A stretch of DNA of 38,311 nucleotides, taken from the NCBI GenBank assembly GCA_021160245.1, contig JAGHCW010000181.1:1-38311 (forward strand). Direction: 5' to 3'. The notes beneath the pieces were generated by a model. That model was not told the origin of the DNA. It was given only the letters and a program-made list of their open reading frames with translations, and ran no database searches. Of the stretch, positions 15,921 through 24,290 are shown one piece after another. Position numbers and translations under genes: made by a program. The DNA is from a bacterium. Its GTDB lineage: Bacteria > B130-G9. Numbering within the stretch: the first letter of the stretch is position 1; the number at the start of each line of letters is the position of its first letter.

Positions 15921-16871
15921 CTAGCTCATGGAATCCGACTGCGAGCGGGGCAGTTCTTCCGCACTCTCCTCCTTGAAGGAATATATCTGCGTTGAGAAGA
16001 TGACACCAGCGGAGTCTGCGTCCTTGGCCGCGAGTATTCCACGAGACCTCAAGCCATTAATGAGCCTGTTTACGATGAGAGTCTTCCCTGTTTCATTGGT
16101 CTCCGGTAAGAATATGAAAATACGCGGATTCCGGTAAGTAACTAGGTCTGAGCTCCTAAGATTCGGACTCACGATCCTGAGAACCATCTTGGCGAAGTCA
16201 GTATCCTGAGCTAGCCCGAATTCGGCCTTAACTTGCGAGAGATTCGTGAGGTCCATCTTTATGACGCATGCGCTATGACCATACCTTCTGGCCCTCTTCA
16301 TCTCCTCCTTGACCCGCACTGCGAAATAGGCCGGTTGGCGGCAACCATACTCGAGGTCAAGCGGAGAAACAGCGAAATCTGCCTCGTCCCAGACATCACT
16401 CAAGAAAGCTCGCGCCTCACGAATGGCAGATTCGAGCGTCATTGAGGGGACCTGATCGCCAGGCTCTGATACAATCGCACCTTGCTTTCTATTCAGTTTG
16501 TGTTTCTCTCTGGCCTTGACACCCACATCAAGCAGCGAAAGCAGTTCCTTATAGGAATATGGCTTTTTCAAGAGACCGTCAAAAACATCCCCCGGGTAAT
16601 GCTCCCGAAGCGCGTATGGACTGCTGCCAGTAACTAGGATGCAGTATGTGGTGTCATCGAGGGCTTTCACCTCGTTTATTAGCTCCACGCCGTTCATTCC
16701 CGGCATTGAGAAATCGGTCAAAAGCACATCACATCCACTCTCGGCAATAAAGCCCAGTGCTTGTTTTGCGGATATGAACGTGTGTATCTCACATTCTGAG
16801 CGCTCCAACCGAAGGATATCAGCCGTCAGATCGAGCATTGTCTGGTTATCATCCACGCATACAATGAGCAC
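15921..16871 (-). CDS. Response regulator with degenerate GGDEF domain
   Basis: Residues 1-115 are a receiver: VCVDDNQTM, phospho-acceptor Asp53 in LLTDFSMPGMNG, Thr81 in LVTGSS and Lys103 in LKKPYSY. From about residue 180 a GGDEF-like fold follows (YFAVRVKEEMKRARRYG, then VIKMDLTNLSQVKAEFG). The catalytic motif is replaced by YRNPRIFIFLPET (about 246-258), so it cannot make c-di-GMP and probably serves as a docking or signal-sensing domain. GTG 16871 has GAGGG seven bases upstream and puts the Asp at the usual 53; an in-frame ATG at 16958 would add 29 residues with no receiver character. It is upstream of the polysaccharide operon, same strand, 256 bases away, so it may control that operon. 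Confidence 0.85.
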   Translation of the reverse strand: MLIVCVDDNQTMLDLTADILRLERSECEIHTFISAKQALGFIAESGCDVLLTDFSMPGMNGVELINEVKALDDTTYCILVTGSSPYALREHYPGDVFDGLLKKPYSYKELLSLLDVGVKAREKHKLNRKQGAIVSEPGDQVPSMTLESAIREARAFLSDVWDEADFAVSPLDLEYGCRQPAYFAVRVKEEMKRARRYGHSACVIKMDLTNLSQVKAEFGLAQDTDFAKMVLRIVSPNLRSSDLVTYRNPRIFIFLPETNETGKTLIVNRLINGLRSRGILAAKDADSAGVIFSTQIYSFKEESAEELPRSQSDSMS

Positions 16872-17543
16872 TCTTAAGCCCTCACAGATACGCCTATCGC
16901 CTCCCGCTACAGGCCACCTCGCAGGCCTACATGAGCAAAGCTTAGGCTTCTTGATCATGTTATTCTAAGTCGCTCTTCAAACCGCAGTGAGCCGGGCACA
17001 CGGCAGAACTCGCGTCACCTTCAGCTGGCAACCAGACAAGCCATGCTATCTACCCAGATCATCGTTCGAATCTGAATATGACGAAACAGCCGAAAACTGT
17101 CAAGTCCGCATTGTGAGACCGCCAAATCCCTACTTCAGTGGTCTTCTTTCAAACAGCGATTTCGCCGATAATCCATAATAGATCTCCAAAAGAACTTGCG
17201 GCGATTAAAACAGTTATCAGCGCGAACCCGCCCATGCTATGCTGGGAGCTCAAATCCGGCCCTTATCTGTAAAGATTAAGGAAACCCCAACCCCGATCCG
17301 GTTGTTTATATAACAACTCATTGAGACTGCTGCCGTATTCCTCGGTCCCAGGAAGGCAGTTAGTTTGTGTTACCCTCCTTTTAGTTCGGAGGCGGGAGAG
17401 ATTTCTTCCGCCTCCACCGTTTTCAAGCCGGCTATGAGAACTTCCCGACGGCCGTTATTGACTTATAGCCAACATAAGGTATTCTAGTTCTTGTCTTGAT
17501 TCTTAAATGAGATCATCACAGGGGAAATGGGAGGAACTATCTC
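16872..17543. other. Long non-coding spacer with tandem hairpins
   Basis: About 670 bases between the divergent receiver gene and the SPFH gene, without a supported gene. It holds GTTGTT-TATAT-AACAAC (17301-17317). It also holds a stem of CTGCC/GGCAG (17330-17334 with 17355-17359, inner CCT/AGG) and a stem of GGAGGCGG/CCGCCTCC (17388-17395 with 17408-17415). If ATG 16958 were the true start of the receiver gene, the spacer would shrink by 87 bases. Confidence 0.5.
17388..17415 (+). other. Perfect 8-bp stem-loop upstream of the SPFH gene
   Basis: GGAGGCGG and CCGCCTCC enclose a 12-base loop; CACCGTTTTC-like sequence follows. It could be a weak terminator or part of a 5' leader structure together with the hairpin at 17330-17359. 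Not assigned to a known riboswitch class. Confidence 0.4.
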
Positions 17544-18344
17544 ATGGCAGCGCTAGTGGTCATCGTCATCATTGTCGTTCTCTATCTGCTCAGCTGCATC
17601 AGGATTCTGTCTGAGTACGAACGAGGCGTAGTTTTTCGTTTGGGACGCCTCTTGCCGACCGGCCCAAAGGGTCCGGGGATTGTCTTTCTCTTCAAACCGA
17701 TCGACCGTATGGTTAGGGTTGACCTGAGGCTCGTTGCGATGGATGTGCCCCCGCAGGACGTTATTACAAAGGATAACGTCTCGGTGACAGTGAATGCCGT
17801 TGTCTATTTCCGGGTCATGGACCCGTCAAATGCCATCGTGAAGGTCGAGGACTTTCAATACGCCACGTCGCAGCTGGCTCAGACGACTCTCAGGAGCGTT
17901 CTCGGCCAGGCGGAGTTGGACCAGCTCTTGTCCGACCGGGCGAAGATCAACAATGACCTTCAGACGATACTAGATGCGGATACAGATCCCTGGGGCATCA
18001 AAGTAAGCAAGGTTGAGGTCAAACACGTTGATCTTCCCTCTGATATGCAGCGTGCGATGGCGCGCCAGGCCGAGGCAGAGCGCGAAAGGCGAGCAAAGAT
18101 CATCAATGCAGAGGGCGAATTCCAGGCGTCCGCTAGGCTTGCGGATGCTGCAGGTGTCATTGGCAAGCACCCGATGGCGCTTCAGATGCGCTATCTTCAG
18201 ACGCTTTCCGAGGTTGCGGCGGAGAATAACTCAACGATAGTCTTCCCAATCCCGATCGATCTCTTCAAACCGTTCATCGAGCTGGCGGAGACGATGAAGA
18301 AGAAGTCCGACGACGCATCGGATGAGGAGCCTTCGGCGAAATAG
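17544..18344 (+). CDS. SPFH/Band 7 protein, stomatin-like (slipin family)
   Basis: A membrane scaffold of the prohibitin/stomatin superfamily that oligomerises at the inner membrane. Residues 3-20 are a single membrane segment. Next come the stomatin signatures [23 protein letters not shown] and [20 protein letters not shown] (near 60-79). [21 protein letters not shown] precedes the coiled-coil helix [19 protein letters not shown]. The 266-residue length is normal. Slipins usually pair with an NfeD-type protease, but none is in the window. The start is supported by GGGAGG about ten bases upstream. The sodium symporter gene follows after 95 bases on the same strand. Confidence 0.95.
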   Translation: MAALVVIVIIVVLYLLSCIRILSEYERGVVFRLGRLLPTGPKGPGIVFLFKPIDRMVRVDLRLVAMDVPPQDVITKDNVSVTVNAVVYFRVMDPSNAIVKVEDFQYATSQLAQTTLRSVLGQAELDQLLSDRAKINNDLQTILDADTDPWGIKVSKVEVKHVDLPSDMQRAMARQAEAERERRAKIINAEGEFQASARLADAAGVIGKHPMALQMRYLQTLSEVAAENNSTIVFPIPIDLFKPFIELAETMKKKSDDASDEEPSAK

Positions 18345-18439
18345 TGTGATGTAATGCAATCGCCTCGATTGGGCTTCACATCTGCCGATCGTGGCTTCGC
18401 ACGCAAGTTCAGAGCATGACTTAGAAAGGAGAAGGGGAC

Positions 18440-19978
18440 TTGGCGGACACACGGGAGAGATGGAAGAGCAGGACGGGTTTCCTGCTTGCCGCTATCGGCT
18501 CGGCGATTGGCCTGGGCAATATCTGGCGATTCAACTATATATGCTACAAGAACGGTGGCGGCGCGTTTCTAATTCCCTATCTCGTCGCGTTGGTGGTTGC
18601 GGGCCTCTCGCTCCTTCTCTTAGAGTACGCCATCGGCCACAGGTCCCGTGGTTCCGCGCCGTCTGCCTACTGGCAGGTGAACAAGAAATGGGAGTGGTTT
18701 GGTTGGATGACTATCAACGTGGCGATGTTCGGCATCCTGATTTACTACGCCGTCGTGCTCGCCTGGGTCGTCAACTTCCTGACTTACTCTTACGATCTTA
18801 AATGGGGCGCCGACCCGGACAAGTTCTTCAACGGCAAGTTCCTGGGGCTCTCAAGCGGCCCGTGGGATTTCTCGTCCATGCGTTGGCATATTGTGGGGGC
18901 GCTGTTTCTCGTCTGGGCTCTGAACTGGATAATCACGTTCAAGGGCATTCGGAAGGGCGTAGAGCTCGCCTGCAAGATATTCATGCCGCTTCTTCTGCTT
19001 CTAACGATCATTCTCGTGATAAGAGGCGTTACGCTGCCCGGCGCATCCAAGGGCATCAAGTGGTTCTTGACGCCGCAGTTCGACGCCTTGAAGAACCCGG
19101 CGGTCTGGCAGGCGGCCTTCTCGCAAGTATTCTTCTCCATCGGCGTCGGCTTTGGCATCATGGTCGCTTATGCAAGTTACCTCCCGAAGAAGTCACGCCT
19201 CGTCAGCAACGCGATGATCACCGCCTTTGCCAACAGTGGTTTCTCGCTGTTCATGGCATTTGCGGTTTTCGGCACGCTCGGCTACATGTCCCACATGACT
19301 GGGCTTGAGGCGAGCGAGGTCGTCAAGTCGGGGCCTACGCTAGCCTTTGTGGTGTTCCCCAAGGCAATCAGTCTGATGCCGGCGGCTAGTCTCTTTGCCT
19401 TGCTATTCTTCTTGTCCCTGCTGGTCGCCGGGCTCTCCTCGTCCATCTCTATCGTAGAGGGTTTTGGCGCAGGCGTGATGGACAAGTTCGGCTTCTCAAG
19501 AGGCAAGACAATCACGATTCTCTGCGTCATAGGTTTCCTGGGCGGCCTGATTTATTGCACGGGCGCCGGGCTCTTTTGGCTGGACATCGTGGACAACTTC
19601 GTCATGAACTACGGGGCGATGCCTCTTGCGATAGCCGAGTGCCTCATCTTCGGCTGGCTCATCAAGGGAGCTGTGAAGGGGCGACGCGCTAAAGGAGCAG
19701 ACCTTTTGGTCATGCACATAGAGTCTGCCGCCGATAAACCCATGGGCAGCGGTTTGGCTTGGTTCTGGAGCTGGAGCGTGAGGTTTGTGATTCCGGCAAT
19801 TCTGCTTGCGCTTACGATCATCGGCCTCGTCAACATCTTCACCGAGGGCTACGGAGGCTATTCGGCCAGCTCGCTTCTCATAATTGGGCTCGGCTCGATT
19901 GGCCTGTTCTTGATTATAGCGCTCTTTCTCGCCTCGCGTCCGTGGCAGAATGAGACGACAGAACCAGAATCAAACTGA
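18440..19978 (+). CDS. Sodium-dependent transporter, SNF (neurotransmitter:sodium symporter, LeuT-like) family
   Basis: Inner-membrane symporter that takes up an amino acid or amine with Na+. The N-terminal signature RTGFLLAAIGSAIGLGNIWRF covers the unwound TM1 with the sodium and substrate sites. NGGGAFLIPYLVAL is TM2, and SQVFFSIGVGFGIMVAYASY is the TM6 region. About 12 membrane segments are visible. The substrate cannot be told from motifs. The start is TTG at 18440 (TTG GCG GAC ACA) with AAGGAG eight bases upstream; no ATG lies near. The 3' end overlaps the convergent activator gene by nine bases, so no terminator lies between them. Confidence 0.95.
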   Translation: MADTRERWKSRTGFLLAAIGSAIGLGNIWRFNYICYKNGGGAFLIPYLVALVVAGLSLLLLEYAIGHRSRGSAPSAYWQVNKKWEWFGWMTINVAMFGILIYYAVVLAWVVNFLTYSYDLKWGADPDKFFNGKFLGLSSGPWDFSSMRWHIVGALFLVWALNWIITFKGIRKGVELACKIFMPLLLLLTIILVIRGVTLPGASKGIKWFLTPQFDALKNPAVWQAAFSQVFFSIGVGFGIMVAYASYLPKKSRLVSNAMITAFANSGFSLFMAFAVFGTLGYMSHMTGLEASEVVKSGPTLAFVVFPKAISLMPAASLFALLFFLSLLVAGLSSSISIVEGFGAGVMDKFGFSRGKTITILCVIGFLGGLIYCTGAGLFWLDIVDNFVMNYGAMPLAIAECLIFGWLIKGAVKGRRAKGADLLVMHIESAADKPMGSGLAWFWSWSVRFVIPAILLALTIIGLVNIFTEGYGGYSASSLLIIGLGSIGLFLIIALFLASRPWQNETTEPESN

Positions 19979-20929
19979 GCTAATCGCCCATTTTCCACAG
20001 CGGCTGCCCAGATAAGCGGCTAGCTTGCCATTGGATTGAAGCTCAACTATCTCGCAACGGTTCTCGCAGCCCTCGCAGACGAATGAGCGACCTCGGGTCA
20101 GGGATTTGGGCACAACGAATCCCTTAAATCGAGATGTCTTCTGCTTGCTTAGCCTTTTGGCCAGCATTGCGACGCCTATCGCACCTTGTATCGCGAAATT
20201 GTCCGGAACAACGACCTGACACCCAAGTCGTCGGGAGAAGGCGAGTCGCATTCCGATGTTGGCCGCGACACCGCCTTGAAAGACGATGGGCTGTCGAAGC
20301 AGCTTGCCCCTTGCGACATTGCTCAAATATCCGTCAACCAGAGCATCGCATAGGCCGACGCATATCTCACCTTTCGCATATCCCATCTGCTGCTTTTGGA
20401 TTACGTCCGTCTCGGCAAGGACTGTGCAGCGGCCTGAGATTCGCAGCCCGGGCTTCGACGATGCGGCCAAGTTACCCATTTCCTCTGTGGTAATGCCCAT
20501 CCTTGCGGCCTGGTGGTCCAGAAATGAGCCGGTGCCGGCTGCGCAGATGTTGTTTAGCGCAAAATCAGACATGACGCCATTTTGAACGATGATCAGCTTG
20601 GAGTCCTGGCCCCCAATTTCGATGATGGTCTGAGCTTCGGGCAAAACAGAAAGCGTTGCGACCGCATGACATGTTATCTCGTTTTTTACGACATCCGTCC
20701 CTACAAGGCCGGCGACCAATCCTCTCGCGCTTCCCGTTGCGCCGGCGCCCAACACCTCAAAACCAGGCGCAAGGCAAGCTTCGACCTCCTTCAGCGCAGC
20801 ATGTATAGCTCCTATTGGATCACTCAAGCTCCGCAGATAAGAGGATGCGACCAAAGTGCCGTCCTCTCCGATCACTGCGACCTTTACAGTGATCGAGCCG
20901 GCGTCAACACCAACATAGTACGCTCGCAT
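19970..20929 (-). CDS. 2-Hydroxyacyl-CoA dehydratase-type activator (BadF/BcrA ATPase) with C-terminal Cys cluster
   Basis: ASKHA-fold ATPase that feeds an ATP-driven electron to a radical CoA dehydratase or reductase. VGVDAGSITVKVAVIGEDG is the phosphate-1 motif; EIGGQDSKLI and NNICAAGTGSFLDHQA follow. Cys129 there and Cys168 in ISGRCTVLAETDVI are the usual bridging [4Fe-4S] ligands. The tail carries Cys285, 288 and 292 in CEGCENRCEI and Cys311 near GSRCGKW, a cluster seen in the long DUF2229-type activases, but the chain stops there. No dehydratase subunits are in the window. ATG 20929 is chosen over an in-frame GTG at 20941; neither has a clear SD. It starts 22 bases after the SSS symporter stop. 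Confidence 0.93.
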   Translation of the reverse strand: MRAYYVGVDAGSITVKVAVIGEDGTLVASSYLRSLSDPIGAIHAALKEVEACLAPGFEVLGAGATGSARGLVAGLVGTDVVKNEITCHAVATLSVLPEAQTIIEIGGQDSKLIIVQNGVMSDFALNNICAAGTGSFLDHQAARMGITTEEMGNLAASSKPGLRISGRCTVLAETDVIQKQQMGYAKGEICVGLCDALVDGYLSNVARGKLLRQPIVFQGGVAANIGMRLAFSRRLGCQVVVPDNFAIQGAIGVAMLAKRLSKQKTSRFKGFVVPKSLTRGRSFVCEGCENRCEIVELQSNGKLAAYLGSRCGKWAISSV

Positions 20930-20951
20930 CTCTTCAACCACGAGAATGCGC

Positions 20952-22406
20952 TTAAGCGTTCGACGTCTTGCTATTGAGACCCGTCTGTATTAGCACGACA
21001 ACCGGTAGAATGACTAGCGAGACAATCATGCCGGCCGAGGCAATCAGGGGCACGAGCTTTGTGGATTCACTAAGCGCGTACCAAATCAACGTCGTCCCGA
21101 GGCCAGCGAATGAGCTGATGATTGCGCTCAGCTTCGTTGCTCTCTTCCAGAGAAGACCATAGACAAATGGCGCGAGAAAGACCGAGGCGACTGCGCCCCA
21201 TGATATGGATAGCATCGTGACGATAATGACAGGCCTCTTCAGAGCGAGGATTACGGAGAGGATGATGGCTACGATGCAGGCGATTCGCATCGGCAGCAGG
21301 AGCTTTCTCTCGCCGGCATCTCTATTGATGAAGCCCTGGTAGAGGTCCTTGACGATCGATGAGCTCGAGACAAGGACGAGCGCGGCGAGTGTGGACATTG
21401 ACGCTGCGAAGACCAGAAGCAGAATAATGACGCCCAGCAGCTCGGGCACGAAATCCCTGATCATGACGGGCATGAACTTGTCCACGGCCGGTTTGCCCCC
21501 CTCAAAGAGCCCGGAGTATTTGTCAGCCGAGATGAATACCCTCGTCAAAGCGCCCGAGTAATACGCGCCGAAAGTTATGATGAGGGCAAAAGCCGTCGCC
21601 ACAATCGTTCCAATCTTTACGGATTTCTCGTCCTTGATGCCGTAGAACTTCTGGATGAGCTGCGGCATAGCGAATGGAGCGACCGAGGTAAGGAAGACGA
21701 GCGCCATGATGGACAGCCATCCGGGTGGGCCCCAGAGAGATGTCAGTTTGGGATCGATGGAATCCAATGTGGTGAGTATCTTGGCGAAGCCACCGGCATT
21801 GTCTGTGAACATAAGGACCATGACTATTATGCCAGCAATCATGATCATGCCCTGGAATATATCGACTATCGTAACGGCCTTGTAACCGCCCATCGTCAGA
21901 TACAGAGCCGTCAATAGTGCCATGCCGAATAGAACGTACTCGTAAGGGACATTGAAATTTATCTGAAAAAGATAACTCAGGCCCATATAGACCGAGGCGG
22001 AATATGGGATCAGGAAAACGAATATGCAGACTGCCGAATACGCCTTTAGGAAACGGGAGTCATATCGCGCCTCGAGAAACTCTGGCATAGTCTGGACGCC
22101 CAGTTTCTGCGATGCTCGCATGATCCTGACGCCGAGTAGCTTCCAGACGAGAAAGGTGCCTATGACAGTGTTCCCGAGGGCCACCCACATTGAGGAGAGC
22201 CCAAATCCCCAGCCTATCTTGCCCGCAAAGCCAATAATAAGCACGGCGCTGAAGTAGGCGGTGCCATACGTGAAGGCCGTCAGCCAGGGGCCAACCGAAC
22301 GGTTGGCCAGAAAAAACTCCCCAAAAGTCTTCGTCTTCTTCATAGACCTGTAGCCAATGAAGAGGATCACCCCCACATAGAGAACGAGCGTAACTATCTT
22401 GAACAT
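20952..22406 (-). CDS. Sodium:solute symporter, SSS family
   Basis: A 484-residue inner-membrane Na+ symporter of the proline/pantothenate/sialic acid (SSS) family, with about 13 hydrophobic segments. Family traits include KTKTFGEFFLANRSVGPW near the start and FSAVLIIGFAGKIGWGFGL. YLTMGGYKAVTIVDIFQG marks the central conserved region, and LLVFAASMSTLAALVLVSSS is the Na2-site TM8 with the conserved Ser/Thr. The solute is not predictable. ATG 22406 has AAAGGGGAAG upstream. It is followed closely by the CoA dehydratase activator, so the two are probably cotranscribed. That would suit an anaerobe that imports and ferments an amino or organic acid (inference). Confidence 0.95.
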   Translation of the reverse strand: MFKIVTLVLYVGVILFIGYRSMKKTKTFGEFFLANRSVGPWLTAFTYGTAYFSAVLIIGFAGKIGWGFGLSSMWVALGNTVIGTFLVWKLLGVRIMRASQKLGVQTMPEFLEARYDSRFLKAYSAVCIFVFLIPYSASVYMGLSYLFQINFNVPYEYVLFGMALLTALYLTMGGYKAVTIVDIFQGMIMIAGIIVMVLMFTDNAGGFAKILTTLDSIDPKLTSLWGPPGWLSIMALVFLTSVAPFAMPQLIQKFYGIKDEKSVKIGTIVATAFALIITFGAYYSGALTRVFISADKYSGLFEGGKPAVDKFMPVMIRDFVPELLGVIILLLVFAASMSTLAALVLVSSSSIVKDLYQGFINRDAGERKLLLPMRIACIVAIILSVILALKRPVIIVTMLSISWGAVASVFLAPFVYGLLWKRATKLSAIISSFAGLGTTLIWYALSESTKLVPLIASAGMIVSLVILPVVVLIQTGLNSKTSNA

Positions 22407-22512
22407 ACTAGGACTTCCCCTTTCTAAGCAGCCTCAGAAAAATGTTATGTTAAGATACTAAATGAATCTGCTCTCAGAACTTCTGACCGTAATTCTCCGG
22501 CCAGAAGAGCCG

Positions 22513-22977
22513 CTAAAACCCATAGCGGTCGCGAACTTCCCGCTTAACCTCCTTCTCTCTCTCTGAGGCGCGCTTCTCGTATTTGCGCTTCCCCGTTGCG
22601 AGGGCGATCTCAACCTTCGCTCGGCCCCCAGAGAAATAGAGCCTTATCGGAATCAATGTCCGGCCAGTCTCAACCGTTTTTGCCCGCATCCGCTTGATTT
22701 CGCGCTTGTTCAGAAGGAGTTTTCTCGTGCGCCTCGGCTCGTGATTGAAGATGCCGGCCTGTTCATATTCCGAGATGTGGCAGCTATATAGAAACGCCTC
22801 GTTGTTCTTGATTCTCGCATAGGCGTCAACAAGGTTTGCCTTCCCCGCCCTGAGGGATTTGACCTCACTTCCTAGGAGGACAAGCCCGGCCTCGAATCGC
22901 TCCCCCAAAACATAATCATGCCTCGCCTTGCGATTCTGGCAAATCGTCTTCTCCGCTTTCGGCATCAGCTGATCCAT
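22513..22977 (-). CDS. smpB: SsrA-binding protein
   Basis: SmpB binds tmRNA and brings it to stalled ribosomes. The OB-fold core shows ICQNRKARHDYVL, LVLLGSEVKSLRAGKANLVDAYA, EAFLYSCHISEYEQAG and RKLLLNKREI. The basic tail contains GKRKYEKRASEREKEVKR, which folds into the decoding site. From ATG 22977 the protein has 154 residues, normal for the family. ATG 22965 is also possible; the frame extends to 23034 but that leader is not conserved. A weak GGCGGTG is seen upstream. The ssrA gene itself is not in the window. Downstream of the GAF-GGDEF gene on the same strand, 75 bases away. Confidence 0.97.
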   Translation of the reverse strand: MDQLMPKAEKTICQNRKARHDYVLGERFEAGLVLLGSEVKSLRAGKANLVDAYARIKNNEAFLYSCHISEYEQAGIFNHEPRRTRKLLLNKREIKRMRAKTVETGRTLIPIRLYFSGGRAKVEIALATGKRKYEKRASEREKEVKREVRDRYGF

Positions 22978-23052
22978 AACACCGCCAGGGCTTGGATATT
23001 GCGGGGAGGTATTAGTGCTAACAATAAATGGCATCTGATGAGGCGAATCATC

Positions 23053-24096
23053 TTAGTCAGCCGAGTCATCTGGGGTTGGCGCCTTTGTTGTGCGTTTACG
23101 ACCGTCCTTCTTGCTCTGGTACATCGCATCGTCTGTCCGTTCAATGAATTGGGTCTTAGACATACTCCCAGTGTACTCGCAAACGCCGATGCTCAGCCCA
23201 ACGTTCAACTTCTCGCCCTTCGCGCTAAACTGCAAAAGGTCAACCATTTGGCGAATGCGTTCCGCCGCGTCGAAAGCGGCTTGCAGGCCTGTTTCGGGTA
23301 GAATTGCCGCGAACTCGTCGCCACCGTATCGGCAAGGGATGTCAACTCCAACTCTCATGTTGGCAAGCATAATGGCCGCAACCCCAACCAATACCTCGTC
23401 TCCCACAAGGTGCCCATGCTTATCGTTGAACTGCTTGAAATTATCTACGTCCAGCATCAACAGGGAAAGCCTCAAATGATATCGCCTTGCTCGGAAGATC
23501 TCTCTATCCAGATGCGAGTGGAAATAGCGATGCGTATATAGTTTTGTGAGACCGTCGCGATTCGCCTTCTCTCTAGCAGAGGCAAGAAGCTGGGCGTTCT
23601 TTATTCCAATCGCAATGTGGTCTGCAAAAAGCGACAGAAGCACTTGATCGTGATAGGCATCTTCTTGACTGTTGAGCTTTGAGGTCATCGTGATCACGCC
23701 CACCAGCGCCCCGCCCGAGACCATTGGAATTATCCTGCAAGATTTGTCCCCATATTTGGGATCGTTCTTGTCCGCTAGTTCATCGCTCTTCTCAACATCC
23801 TCAATGACAATGGGCTCAAGCGTTCGGCCCACTTTGCCGATTAGGCCCTCCCCCAAACCGAACTTGATTCGTGACATCCGTTCGCTATCAATCGTCTTGT
23901 CGGTTGAGGCGACCATGAAGAGGGACTTCCGCCTCTTGTCGAGGAGGAATATCGACATTATTGAAAGACCCATGATATCCGGCAATTGGGCAATCGCATA
24001 TTGAACAATCTCGTCCTGGTCCATCGTCATATTTATGTGCTTGCTGATCTGAGCCAGCTGCATCAACTTCTCAAGCATGTAGGGGCGTTCAGACAT
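23053..24096 (-). CDS. GAF-GGDEF diguanylate cyclase
   Basis: Makes c-di-GMP from two GTP. Residues about 8-170 form a GAF sensor (DEIVQYAIAQLPDIMG, then GLGEGLIGKV and VIPM-like strand IIPMVSGGALVGVITM). The GGDEF domain runs from about 175 to 335: RDGLTKLYTHRYFHSHLD, LLMLDVDNFKQFNDKHGH with the metal Asp, and the intact CRYGGDEFAAILPET (GGDEF at 258-262). The product-inhibition I-site RxxD expected five residues before GGDEF is absent (VGVD instead), so feedback control is probably lost. No membrane segment, so cytoplasmic. ATG 24096 has AAGGAG seven bases upstream. Confidence 0.95.
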   Translation of the reverse strand: MSERPYMLEKLMQLAQISKHINMTMDQDEIVQYAIAQLPDIMGLSIMSIFLLDKRRKSLFMVASTDKTIDSERMSRIKFGLGEGLIGKVGRTLEPIVIEDVEKSDELADKNDPKYGDKSCRIIPMVSGGALVGVITMTSKLNSQEDAYHDQVLLSLFADHIAIGIKNAQLLASAREKANRDGLTKLYTHRYFHSHLDREIFRARRYHLRLSLLMLDVDNFKQFNDKHGHLVGDEVLVGVAAIMLANMRVGVDIPCRYGGDEFAAILPETGLQAAFDAAERIRQMVDLLQFSAKGEKLNVGLSIGVCEYTGSMSKTQFIERTDDAMYQSKKDGRKRTTKAPTPDDSAD

Positions 24097-24217
24097 CTTC
24101 GCTCCTTGAAACCTCCATCAACTCTAAAATAGGGATGCCACGCATCGATTACTTATACAGCACACAAAGTTAATCCATATTGCTCATTGCTGCAAACAAT
24201 TCGTCTAATCGAGCTCA

Positions 24218-24248
24218 CAGTCATTTGGGGGTTGTCAAATAATGACTG
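24218..24248. other. Inverted repeat upstream of the GAF-GGDEF gene
   Basis: CAGTCATT (24218-24225) and AATGACTG (24241-24248) are perfect 8-bp arms around 15 bases. On the minus strand a perfect TTGACA lies inside. It sits in the 194-base gap between ftsK and the cyclase gene; operator or terminator remnant, no T-run seen. Confidence 0.35.
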
Positions 24249-24290
24249 GATTCGTCGAAATAGCCCCGCCTCGCAAATCGCTAGCGAGAA

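Noticed and set aside
16987-17178. A 63-codon plus frame in the spacer before the SPFH gene
   Set aside because: No SD site, no motif and no hydrophobic segment; unsupported as a gene.
17301-17317. Perfect small palindrome around TATAT considered as a promoter or operator
   Set aside because: No -35 box at the right distance and no neighbouring regulator site; kept only as part of the spacer description.
18391-19308. Two plus frames (136 and 168 codons) in another phase
   Set aside because: Both overlap the SNF transporter, whose TM1 and TM6 motifs are clear; they show no motifs of their own.
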